From an uncultured Actinobacillus sp. (lineage in GTDB: Bacteria > Pseudomonadota > Gammaproteobacteria > Enterobacterales > Pasteurellaceae), in contig NZ_CAMEFX010000016.1 of NCBI RefSeq assembly GCF_945915845.1, positions 1 to 45,571 on the forward strand: DNA of 45,571 nt, in the 5' to 3' direction. Shown here piece after piece: positions 28,121 to 36,855 of the stretch (position 1 is its first letter; each line of letters starts with the position of its first letter). The position numbers and the translations under genes were made by a program. The notes beneath the pieces were generated by a model. It saw only the letters and a list, made by a program, of their open reading frames with translations, searched no databases and had not been told where the DNA came from.

Positions 28121-28167
28121 GTGTAAATGCTCATATTTTCAAATACAACATAAATAGAGAGTAAATT

Positions 28168-29253
28168 ATGCCAAAAAGCAAAAATGAAGTACGCTTTGCT
28201 AATGACGACACGCGCATTGCTAATATTGAACAAGTATTGCCCCCTATCGCTTTATTAGAAAAATTCCCTGCAAGCGAAGTGGCGATTAAAACTGTAAAAA
28301 ATGCACGTAAAAAAGCCCATGATATTATTCATGGCGAAGATGATCGCCTATTGGTCATCATCGGTCCTTGTTCTATTCATGATACAAAAGCGGCATTAGA
28401 GTATGCCAACCGCTTAAAACCATTACGTGACAAATACAAAGACAACCTTGAAATTATTATGCGCGTCTATTTTGAAAAACCGCGTACAACTGTAGGTTGG
28501 AAAGGCTTAATTAACGATCCGCACTTAAATGATACTTATGCATTAAATGACGGTTTACGTGTAGCGCGTAAGTTATTATCGGATATCAATGACTTAGGTT
28601 TACCGACAGCCGGTGAGTTTTTAGATATGATCACACCACAATACGTGGCTGATTTTATGAGCTGGGGGGCAATTGGTGCGCGCACCACCGAATCACAAGT
28701 TCACCGCGAATTAGCGTCAGGTTTATCTTGCCCGGTTGGTTTTAAAAATGGCACAAATGGTGGGGTAAAAATTGCCCTAGATGCGATTGGTGCCTCAGAA
28801 GCACCACATCATTTCTTATCTGTGACAAAATTTGGTCATTCCGCTATCGTCACCACAAAAGGTAATGAAGACTGCCACATTATTTTACGTGGTGGCGACA
28901 AAGGCACTAACTATGATGCAGAAAGCGTAGCAAAAGTCTGCGAAAGCATCGAAAAATCAGGTCGATTGGGGCATGTTATGGTGGACTTCAGCCATGCAAA
29001 CAGCAGCAAACAATTCAAAAAACAAATGGAAGTCTGTAAAGATGTCTGCCACCAACTTGCCAACGGCTCAACACAAATTTTTGGCGTAATGGTAGAAAGT
29101 CACCTTGTTGAAGGTCGCCAAGATTTGGTTGAAGGTAAAGCTTTAACTTATGGACAAAGTATCACTGATGCCTGCATCGGTTGGGAAGATACGGAAATCT
29201 TACTCAGTGAACTTAATGACGCTGTAGTGGCTCGCCGAAAAGTAAATGCTTAA
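28168..29253 (+). CDS. aroG: 3-deoxy-7-phosphoheptulonate (DAHP) synthase, class I
   Basis: 361 residues of the AroF/G/H group, which joins phosphoenolpyruvate and erythrose 4-phosphate as the first step of the shikimate pathway. Landmarks: 'LLVIIGPCSIHD' with the metal-binding cysteine, 'MRVYFEKPRTTVGWKGLI', 'GARTTESQVHRELASGLSCP' and 'VMVDFSHANSSKQ'. Overall it looks closest to the phenylalanine-regulated AroG isozyme, but which amino acid inhibits it is not certain from sequence. It has its own terminator. Confidence 0.95.
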   Translation: MPKSKNEVRFANDDTRIANIEQVLPPIALLEKFPASEVAIKTVKNARKKAHDIIHGEDDRLLVIIGPCSIHDTKAALEYANRLKPLRDKYKDNLEIIMRVYFEKPRTTVGWKGLINDPHLNDTYALNDGLRVARKLLSDINDLGLPTAGEFLDMITPQYVADFMSWGAIGARTTESQVHRELASGLSCPVGFKNGTNGGVKIALDAIGASEAPHHFLSVTKFGHSAIVTTKGNEDCHIILRGGDKGTNYDAESVAKVCESIEKSGRLGHVMVDFSHANSSKQFKKQMEVCKDVCHQLANGSTQIFGVMVESHLVEGRQDLVEGKALTYGQSITDACIGWEDTEILLSELNDAVVARRKVNA

Positions 29254-29271
29254 TGTAACTTTTATATAAGT

Positions 29272-29297
29272 GGGGTATTGTATATACCCCCTTTCTT
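29272..29297 (+). terminator. aroG terminator
   Basis: GGGGTAT (29272-29278), loop TGTAT, ATACCCC (29284-29290), then CTTTCTT, a weak T-run. Confidence 0.7.
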
Positions 29298-29387
29298 ATT
29301 GAAAGATAAACACCTCTAATGTCCTCTTTAAGTTATTTTTGCTTTACCGAGCCAGTTATCAAATTTGAAATTTTGTTAGTAGAATTT

Positions 29388-29449
29388 TGTGATCTTTTTA
29401 GCATAATTTAAGATTACCACTTTCTGAAGTTTTTCTTTTTCTATATAAA
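29388..29449 (+). promoter_or_regulatory. Candidate sialidase promoter with degenerate CRP-like site
   Basis: TGTGA-TCTTTT-TAGCA (29388-29403) has one consensus CRP half and one poor half. A TATAAA -10 (29444-29449) would put its centre about 61 bases upstream of the start, the class I distance. The -35 (TTTCTG) is weak. Confidence 0.4.
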
Positions 29450-29485
29450 ATATATTGAAGTTTAACTCCGAATAAAGGTAATCAT

Positions 29486-32400
29486 ATGAAAATTAAAAAT
29501 TCAAAATTCAAAATAACTGCAGTATCACTCCTAATATCTGCATCAATTAGCACGGCTTTTTCAGCAGACTTGTTACCTGAACACGCCAAAGTTCCGTTAG
29601 GTGCTATTCCTCAAAAAGAGCAGCTTCTATTTCATCAAAGCCTTTCTAGTAGCGATAGTGTCCCTATTTGGCGAATTCCCTCATTAATTAATATGAAGAA
29701 TGGTGTGTTATTGGCCGCCGCTGATAAACGCTGGCAGCATCGCGGGGATTGGGGAAATATTGATATAGCTATGCGAACTAGTTCAGATAATGGTAAGAGC
29801 TGGGGAGATATTACTACTGTTTTAGATTTACCTTCTAATGGAGTCGCTTTAACGCCGGATAATCCCCCTAAATTTAACCCTTGGGGGGTAAGACAACGCA
29901 ATCCCGAGTATCGAAATTCTGCATTTATCATGGATTCAGTTATGGTGCAGGATAAAAATAATGGTCGAATTATTCTTGCCGTGGATATGTTCCCACAAAG
30001 TACAGGACTCTCTGGTATTGCAGATAATGGTGTTCGTGATTTTGGTTCAGGATATGTCAATATTGGCGGTAAATCCTATTTAAAATTAAATAGAAATGGT
30101 AAGCAATGGACATTACGTGAAAATGGTATGGTATTTGATGAATATAACCAAGAAACTTCTTTTAGGGTTGTTGTTCAGGGGGATCCTAAGCAAAATTTCA
30201 AAAATTTAGGTGATGTTTACGAGGTAAATAATACCCAAAAATTAGGTAATATTTATTTAAATAAAGATGGCGAAAATAGTAATGTGCCTTTTACCGTTCC
30301 ACATACTTCTTATTTTTGGATCATCACATCCGATGACAATGGCAAGACTTGGAATAACCCTATAGATATTACGCCCCAAGTAAAAAAAGATTGGATGCGT
30401 TTCTTTGGTACAGGACCAGGAGTTGGCATCCAAACAAAATCAGGAAATCTATTATTACCTGTATATTATTTCAATCGCAATAATAAACAGTCTTCAGCGC
30501 TCATTATTAGTCGTGATGGAGGGAAAACATGGGAGTTAGGGCAAAGCCCCAATGATACGAGAAATAATGCTACATCAGAAACCTTAAGCTATACCTATAA
30601 TGGTGATGGGAAAGAAATTACTGAATCACAATTAGTAGAATTAGATAACGGCGATATTAAGTTATTTATGCGAAATAATAGTGGTCGTGTAATTATGTCG
30701 ACATCTAAAGACGGTGGTTATTCTTGGGTTGATACACAAAAAGTAGAAGACTTACATCATGGGTATTCACAATTCTCCGTAATAAAATTCTCTAAACGTA
30801 TTAATGGTAAAGAATACCTTATCTTTTCCGGACAATCAGAAATTGGTTCAGGTGGGGATAGTCTTCGTCGAAATGGCAAAATTTTATTAGGTGAAGTCGG
30901 CGAAAACGGTGAAATTACTTGGAAACGAGATACTTGGGTACGTCCTGTTGATAGTACCGGTTTAGCTAATGGGTCGCTATCAAATGGTTATGTTTATAGT
31001 TCAATGACAGAATTAAATAATGGTGGTATTGGTTTAGCTTATGAAAACACGACAGATTACACCACGATAATGTATTTCCCATTTGATTTACAAGAGCTTT
31101 TTTGGCGAGATTATAAAATCTTTGCAGATTCCCGAAGAGAAACACCGCTAGAAATTTCATATCAGAGTCCGAGTGAAGAAACCTTTTACAAAATCGGCGA
31201 TGGCGAGATGGTTAAAGTCGGTGAAGGGGTAAATCCTGCAAAATTAGTTGTAGAAGAAGGGATTGCAACGTTAAGTCAAACGCCTGATGCTCAAGGTGGT
31301 GTACAAGCCTATTCTGATGTACAAGTGAATTCACAAGGAACACTTCGAGTAGGAAATGATCATTCACAAGTTCCATTAGCCAATATTCGCTTGAATGGTG
31401 GAACTTTAGATTTGAATGGACATTTTTTCATTATCGATCACGATGATAATCGTGAAGGGCTACTTGCGGAAAATATCAACGGCAATATTATCAATACCAA
31501 AGATGATGTCACTTTGGAATATCAAGTGGGTGGTAATGCAACGTTGAATGGTAAGCTAGGGGATATGGAAAATAGGGGCGTGTTGAACTTTAATTATGCT
31601 CCTGAAAGTACAAATTCTGAATTATCTTTAGCTGGTGATAGTACTTTAGGTTCATTAAACGTCCAAAAAGGCACCTTAGTTTTAGCCCCAAAAACAAATC
31701 ATCTAACAGAAACAACACATATTGAGCCTAATGCGAATTTACGTTTGGAAGACAGTGTATTGAACACAAAATTAACGGAAATTGCGCCAAATGGTAATTT
31801 AATTGCCAAGGTTAGCGCACAAAATGTTGCAGCACTTTTCAGCGATCGTATTATAGGAGACGGTAATCTAATTAAGCAGGGTGAAGGCGTGTTGCTTCTT
31901 GACGGCGAAATTGCTCATCGCGGTAAAACCGATATTCAACAGGGTGGAGTTTGGTTAAATGGCGGTAGTTTGTCTGGAAGTGAAGTGATTTTAGGCGCAG
32001 GAACTCAGCTAGCAGGAACGGGTAAAATTACGGCTAACACCCAATGGAATCTAGGTAGTCGCATTGCCCCAAGTCTTTATCAAAATCTCGATGTTTCACA
32101 AGAACGAGAAGCCAATGTATTTAGCCCACAAACGTTATCTTTCAATAACGTAGAGAATTTGGGGGCAGAAGTTGAGTTACGAGTCGATAATCATCAGGAT
32201 GATTTAACACAATGGGCGCATGATAGTGTGGTCATTGAGGGCGATTTAAAAACCCAAAGTGCGGTGCCGGTTGACGTTGTTTTATTAGGTGATCGCCAAG
32301 GTAAATCAGATCGTAATAATAATGGTGCTTACGATGCCGATGAGGGATTATCCCTAATTCGTGTTTATGGTAAAGGTGCATTAAGTCAGTTTGTTTTGCG

Positions 32401-33508
32401 TCAAGTGCAAGATTTGAGTCAGAGTCCATATGCTTTGTCTCTTGTTAGCGTGGATAAAGGTATTGCGGGCAATTATTATGACTACCAATTGCACAATACG
32501 TTAATTGACTCAAATGGTAATGCCATTACACCCGTTATTATGGCATCGGTACCAAGTGCCCAGAGTCCACAAGTTGAGCCAAATCCACAAGTGACACCAA
32601 CGCCATCTGCTCGAGCTAAATTAAAAGCACAAGTGCCGTCTTATTTAGTAGCTGCCAATGCGATGTTAAGCCAAGGTAATGCATTGCGTAATCGTTTCCT
32701 TGATAATGCTTATGCCAAAGAAAAACAAGGATTCTACGTGTTGCAACAATATGATAAACGCCGTTATGAATCAGATTTAAGTTTTAGCAATTACGGCTAT
32801 GATTTTGATTCTAAACAACATTCCACATTATTTGGCGGCTATATTCCGTTGACAGCACAAACGGATTTACATGGCGGTATCGGCTTCAGTCGTCAAAAAG
32901 TCACACCAAAAGCCGCAGATGGGGCGAGTGAAACTCGTTATAAAACCACGTCATTACTTTTGGCATTGCAACATAAATGGGATAATTGGCGTTTAACTGG
33001 TGGTGTTGGTGTACATTTCCACCGCGGTGATGTTTCTGCAGCAGGTGCGAACGGAAAAATTAAAGGTACGCAATATCAAGTGGATACAGAATTAGCTTAC
33101 CAAATTGGTGATGAACAATTCCGTTTAATGCCAGCATTGGGATTATCTTATCAACAGTTACACATGAAGATCGATGATCGTTCAGCCAATCCGTTGTTTG
33201 TTGATCAGGATACACGTCACGTGTTGACGCCGTCTTTAGGTGCTTATGCCGAATGGAACCAAGAACGTTTTCAATGGAAACTTGGTGCGTTTTATGAACA
33301 TAATCAAGATAGCGGGAAAGACCTTTATGTGGGTAGTGAACGTTTCTTGACAGGTAAATTGGGCAGCGCTGTAGTTGTTAAAGCCAGTGGTAATGTCGCA
33401 TTAACACCACAATTAAGCTTAGGTGTTCAATTAAATCATCGTCATAGTGTTTCTAATGCAAAATTGACACAAACAGAAGTGGCAGGAAAATTGGAGTATC
33501 GTTTCTAA
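29486..33508 (+). CDS. Sialidase autotransporter (secreted neuraminidase)
   Basis: 1340 residues. A Sec signal peptide ends near residue 26 (ISTAFSA). The sialidase domain follows, about 45-545: the RIP motif at 63-65, D88 in 'HRGDWGNID', four Asp boxes (S-x-D-x-G-x-x-W ending at W106, W289, W349 and W414), candidate catalytic E380 and R396 ('ESQLVEL' and 'LFMRNN'), an arginine pair at 461-462 and the 'YVYSSMTEL' tyrosine near 504. Next come beta-helix-like repeats (about 590-900) with an EF-hand-type loop at 942-953, a Pro-rich linker and a beta-barrel of about 260 residues ending Y-R-F. The protein should release sialic acid from host glycans at the cell surface. It resembles Pasteurella multocida NanB in layout. 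No sialic acid uptake genes are nearby. Confidence 0.94.
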   Translation: MKIKNSKFKITAVSLLISASISTAFSADLLPEHAKVPLGAIPQKEQLLFHQSLSSSDSVPIWRIPSLINMKNGVLLAAADKRWQHRGDWGNIDIAMRTSSDNGKSWGDITTVLDLPSNGVALTPDNPPKFNPWGVRQRNPEYRNSAFIMDSVMVQDKNNGRIILAVDMFPQSTGLSGIADNGVRDFGSGYVNIGGKSYLKLNRNGKQWTLRENGMVFDEYNQETSFRVVVQGDPKQNFKNLGDVYEVNNTQKLGNIYLNKDGENSNVPFTVPHTSYFWIITSDDNGKTWNNPIDITPQVKKDWMRFFGTGPGVGIQTKSGNLLLPVYYFNRNNKQSSALIISRDGGKTWELGQSPNDTRNNATSETLSYTYNGDGKEITESQLVELDNGDIKLFMRNNSGRVIMSTSKDGGYSWVDTQKVEDLHHGYSQFSVIKFSKRINGKEYLIFSGQSEIGSGGDSLRRNGKILLGEVGENGEITWKRDTWVRPVDSTGLANGSLSNGYVYSSMTELNNGGIGLAYENTTDYTTIMYFPFDLQELFWRDYKIFADSRRETPLEISYQSPSEETFYKIGDGEMVKVGEGVNPAKLVVEEGIATLSQTPDAQGGVQAYSDVQVNSQGTLRVGNDHSQVPLANIRLNGGTLDLNGHFFIIDHDDNREGLLAENINGNIINTKDDVTLEYQVGGNATLNGKLGDMENRGVLNFNYAPESTNSELSLAGDSTLGSLNVQKGTLVLAPKTNHLTETTHIEPNANLRLEDSVLNTKLTEIAPNGNLIAKVSAQNVAALFSDRIIGDGNLIKQGEGVLLLDGEIAHRGKTDIQQGGVWLNGGSLSGSEVILGAGTQLAGTGKITANTQWNLGSRIAPSLYQNLDVSQEREANVFSPQTLSFNNVENLGAEVELRVDNHQDDLTQWAHDSVVIEGDLKTQSAVPVDVVLLGDRQGKSDRNNNGAYDADEGLSLIRVYGKGALSQFVLRQVQDLSQSPYALSLVSVDKGIAGNYYDYQLHNTLIDSNGNAITPVIMASVPSAQSPQVEPNPQVTPTPSARAKLKAQVPSYLVAANAMLSQGNALRNRFLDNAYAKEKQGFYVLQQYDKRRYESDLSFSNYGYDFDSKQHSTLFGGYIPLTAQTDLHGGIGFSRQKVTPKAADGASETRYKTTSLLLALQHKWDNWRLTGGVGVHFHRGDVSAAGANGKIKGTQYQVDTELAYQIGDEQFRLMPALGLSYQQLHMKIDDRSANPLFVDQDTRHVLTPSLGAYAEWNQERFQWKLGAFYEHNQDSGKDLYVGSERFLTGKLGSAVVVKASGNVALTPQLSLGVQLNHRHSVSNAKLTQTEVAGKLEYRF

Positions 33509-33544
33509 TAGAAGGCAAAATAATCAAACGGCTGTTGGTTCTTG

Positions 33545-33590
33545 AAGAATCCTATACAAGCTTTATTAGTGATATAGGATTCTTCTATTT
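33545..33590 (+). terminator. Terminator between the two autotransporter genes
   Basis: AAGAATCCTATA (33545-33556) pairs perfectly with TATAGGATTCTT (33573-33584), followed by CTATTTT. The rest of this intergenic region holds a weak AACCTA...TAGGTT repeat (about 33658-33680) and no open frame. The next gene probably has its own promoter here. Confidence 0.75.
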
Positions 33591-33790
33591 TAATGTCAAA
33601 CTACGATCTTTTTCTCAACAATTTGCCTATTAACCAATTTTCCTACTAACTTGCCAAACCTAAGAAAAAATGCTAGGTTCTTTCTGTCGCTGTTGTTATT
33701 TTAAATGAAGATTTTTCTTTATTTTAATAGTGCGAATCTGATGCCTGCCAAAGGGTATGTTTATAACCACACTCATCAAAGGGGAAAAAT

Positions 33791-36685
33791 ATGCAATTCC
33801 GACAGTCACCAATTACTCTTGCGCTATTATTAGCACTTTCACCTGCTGTTACTATCTCAACTTATGCCAATGCAGCAGAAATATTTCAAGAAACAGCGGA
33901 TAAAACGCAACGTGGAGAGCGTTTTAAGCAAATGCTTGAAACAGCCCAAAATGGCACAGTCATTAAGCTTGAAGGCGATACAGCCTTATTGCGTGGCGAA
34001 GGCTATCTCACCATCAACAAAAATATCACTATCGATGGAAATGGTCATCAATTACATATCGAAGGCTCAAATCTTTCACTTGAAGCGGATGTCACCATTA
34101 AAAATACTAATCTTTCACTAAAATCAAGCCAAACCTTAGACAGTATTTTTGGCGGTGGTTTTAATACGCAAAATGCAACACCATCTGTTATTGTGACTAA
34201 TGGGCATAAATTAGTATTGGATGCAGTTGACACCAAAGTGTCAGGCGCACATGATGATTCGCGGCCAATTATTATTTTAGGTTCTAAAGATGATAGTACA
34301 CAAAATGCAGGTCACGGTGAATTAGTCGTCACTAATTCCGCGTATAAAACCAAACTTTATGCGGTCGTTGCCGGTGGTAATGGTACGAATGATCAAAATC
34401 AACCCACTAAAATTACATTAGAAAAAGGCGTATCTTTTGTGGGTAAAAGCACGAGAGGAACGGATGAAGGTGTGGTTGTGGGAACTTTTAATGGTAAAAG
34501 TTATACGGGTGACCTTGATTTAGTGATTGCAGAAAATGATCAAAATCTCAAAACCTTTGATACGTCGACCAATCCAAATGTTTCATTAACCTTAACTAAC
34601 GGCTTGTCAGGCGATGGTATTCTGAATTTAGGTGAAAAAGCCACATTAAAAAATTTAACGCTTGATAGCTCAAAAAGTATTACCGTTGAAAAATTAACGG
34701 TGACAGAAAATTTGACATTGAAAAATGGTGCTGTGCTACAAACCCCAAATTTCCCTAAAACGGCAAGCCAAATTAACCTAAACAATATTAAAGTTGAAAG
34801 CGGCGAAATTAAGGCTGAAGAAAAAAGCGGTCAAAAAGCCAATTTAACTATTTCCGGCAATATTGAGGGTGATTTAAAAATTGTAGGTAATGATGTCAAA
34901 CTGAATGAGAATTATCAGCTAAATAGCCAAGGTAAGGTAGTAGCGAAAACGACAACGCCAACACAACCTCAAATCCCCCCAACAGATTCAAACCAAGGTG
35001 AAATTAATCAAGGTGAAACCGGGCAAAGTAACGAACCGGCAAATGAAAATGAGCAAGGTAATTCAAATGAAGTGACCCCGCCGCCAACCACAGAGCCTAA
35101 GCCACCACTACAACCAGAAGAACCTGTTGTTTCACCACAACCGGAGCAACCTTCTGTAGAACCCACTCAACCGCCAGTAGAGTCTGAACAACCCTCTGTA
35201 CCGGTTGTTCCTTTGGATCCTGTTGAACCGCCGGTGACACCAAGCGAGCCTGCGGATAATTCTCAGGGTGAGAATGGTTCGGAAGAGAATACTGACACAA
35301 CAACAAACTCGACACCGGATGCACCAATAGCTGGTGAAGAAACGCCACCGTCTAGCAACTCAGAAAATGGTAACGCCTCCCCTAGCGTAGAGCCGCCTAA
35401 GACGGAAATGCCGAATACAAACGAAGATCCGAATAATGCTGGTACAATAGAGACACCGTCTGAAAATAATGGTGCAACAGAAAATAATGACACGACCGGA
35501 ACCGGTACTGAAGCGGGAAATAACAGCCCAAGCGAAAATAGTGGTGAGGGAGAAAATGCTGAAAATCAAGAAAGCAATCAACCGACTACAGAGCAGCCGA
35601 TAGAAGAAACTGCACAAGAAGTAACTCAAGAAGAGAAAAGTCATACTGAAGAAGTTGAATCAAAAGAAGATAAAACGGAACAGGCACAGGAATCAACATC
35701 AGTAGAAACTGTGTCAAAAGTCACCGCACTTCCTTTAATCTCAGCTGCAGAAATTGCTTATCATCAATCAGCTGCAAAAGCAATTTATGCGTTAACAGTC
35801 TCCTCACAAGCGATGAATGGGCTTAACAAACGTCTAAATCAACTGCGTGCTTATGATTCACATCAGGATCTGAGTGCCGCACTAAACAGTGCCGCCGTAC
35901 CATTTACCGGAGAATCCGGACTTTGGGTCAGCATACAATCTCAACGCCTCAAACAACATCATGATTACAAGCTCCGTCATTGGGGAGTGCAAATTGGTTA
36001 TGATGCAACCTTACCGATTGAAAGTGGTTTATTGCGCTTAGGGGGCGCGGTGGATATGGCTAATGGACAGATCCGCTTAACGGAATCACGTGATGAGTTG
36101 CGTTTGCGTGATTATGGTGCAGCACTGTATGGCTCTTATGAAACAGAAAAAGGGCAGTACGTTGACGCTATTGCACGTGCAGCACGCATTTCAGTGAAAA
36201 ATCCTGTTCAGCATTTCCGCTATCACCACAATCTGTATTCTGCAAGTGTCGCTTATGGACAACGCTTCCAACTTACGCCGTATTGGGTGTTAGATCCTTA
36301 TGGACAACTGGCTTATCATCATCTTAGCGCAGCAGATTATCACCAAAATCAACTGGCGGTAAAACGTGATGCAGTCAATAGCCTTGTGGCAAGTCTAGGC
36401 ATAAAAAGTGCGGTACAAATTAAGCCAAATTTACAGCTTTATATTGATGCGGCACTCTATCGCGAACTTGCCGGAAAACAAAAATTGTTCCTAACCCACG
36501 ACGCCGCACCTTCTGATATTCTCCGTCAAGATTGGAGCAACCACGCTACTTGGGGAGTAGTCGGTGTGGGTATTCAAGCCAAATGGACACCGAATTTCTA
36601 CTGGTCAACGGAACTTAATCATGTCATAGGCAATGGTTACAAACAAAGTTACCAAGCTCAAGTGAATGTAAATTGGTTGTTCTAA
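33791..36685 (+). CDS. Autotransporter with pectate-lyase-like passenger and very long acidic linker
   Basis: 964 residues. A signal peptide ends near residue 29 (STYANAA). The passenger, about 40-385, is a beta-helix: 'LTINKNITIDGNGHQLHI' (73-90) and repeated 'iTL/tVTN' strands, plus 'GGGF' and 'VVAGGNG' turns, loosely like the pectate-lyase-like adhesive domains of Gram-positive surface proteins. Residues about 386-640 are low complexity, made almost only of Pro, Glu, Thr, Ser, Asn, Gln, Gly and Val, with no aromatic residues. A helical segment (about 650-690) then leads into a barrel of about 270 residues ending W-L-F. No catalytic motif is visible, so an adhesin role is likely but unproven. 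A strong AAAGGGGA site precedes the ATG. An uptake signal lies in frame near the linker-barrel junction. Confidence 0.88.
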   Translation: MQFRQSPITLALLLALSPAVTISTYANAAEIFQETADKTQRGERFKQMLETAQNGTVIKLEGDTALLRGEGYLTINKNITIDGNGHQLHIEGSNLSLEADVTIKNTNLSLKSSQTLDSIFGGGFNTQNATPSVIVTNGHKLVLDAVDTKVSGAHDDSRPIIILGSKDDSTQNAGHGELVVTNSAYKTKLYAVVAGGNGTNDQNQPTKITLEKGVSFVGKSTRGTDEGVVVGTFNGKSYTGDLDLVIAENDQNLKTFDTSTNPNVSLTLTNGLSGDGILNLGEKATLKNLTLDSSKSITVEKLTVTENLTLKNGAVLQTPNFPKTASQINLNNIKVESGEIKAEEKSGQKANLTISGNIEGDLKIVGNDVKLNENYQLNSQGKVVAKTTTPTQPQIPPTDSNQGEINQGETGQSNEPANENEQGNSNEVTPPPTTEPKPPLQPEEPVVSPQPEQPSVEPTQPPVESEQPSVPVVPLDPVEPPVTPSEPADNSQGENGSEENTDTTTNSTPDAPIAGEETPPSSNSENGNASPSVEPPKTEMPNTNEDPNNAGTIETPSENNGATENNDTTGTGTEAGNNSPSENSGEGENAENQESNQPTTEQPIEETAQEVTQEEKSHTEEVESKEDKTEQAQESTSVETVSKVTALPLISAAEIAYHQSAAKAIYALTVSSQAMNGLNKRLNQLRAYDSHQDLSAALNSAAVPFTGESGLWVSIQSQRLKQHHDYKLRHWGVQIGYDATLPIESGLLRLGGAVDMANGQIRLTESRDELRLRDYGAALYGSYETEKGQYVDAIARAARISVKNPVQHFRYHHNLYSASVAYGQRFQLTPYWVLDPYGQLAYHHLSAADYHQNQLAVKRDAVNSLVASLGIKSAVQIKPNLQLYIDAALYRELAGKQKLFLTHDAAPSDILRQDWSNHATWGVVGVGIQAKWTPNFYWSTELNHVIGNGYKQSYQAQVNVNWLF

Positions 36686-36697
36686 CGTAAAATAAAT

Positions 36698-36735
36698 AAA
36701 ATCGCCTTGGTACTGCGTATTAGGGCGATTTTTTA
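36698..36735 (+). terminator. Terminator of the second autotransporter gene
   Basis: AAAATCGCC (36698-36706) pairs with GGCGATTTT (36724-36732) around a 17-base loop, followed by more Ts. Confidence 0.8.
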
Positions 36736-36803
36736 TTGTTGAGTTTTTTACTTGTTTGTTTAATTGCTCTCCAGTCATTTAAATTTTGGCAGGTAATACA
36801 TGA

Positions 36804-36843
36804 AAAGCGCGGTTAAAATCTCCGTATTTTTTAACCGCGCTTT
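36804..36843 (-). terminator. gntP-side terminator made of degenerate uptake signals
   Basis: A perfect 15-bp inverted repeat, AAAGCGCGGTTAAAA (36804-36818) with its complement at 36829-36843, loop of 10 bases. Both arms carry the AAGCGCGGT variant rather than AAGTGCGGT. It lies just past the gntP stop. Confidence 0.75.
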
Positions 36844-36855
36844 AGCGATGATAGG

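Noticed and set aside
35097-35644. Minus-strand frames through the autotransporter linker
   Set aside because: They mirror the low-complexity Pro/Glu/Ser/Thr codons on the other strand and have no start signals.
34981-35700. Repetitive linker as a possible CRISPR or phase-variable tandem repeat
   Set aside because: No regularly spaced direct repeats and no simple tetranucleotide or homopolymer run. Only amino acid low complexity.
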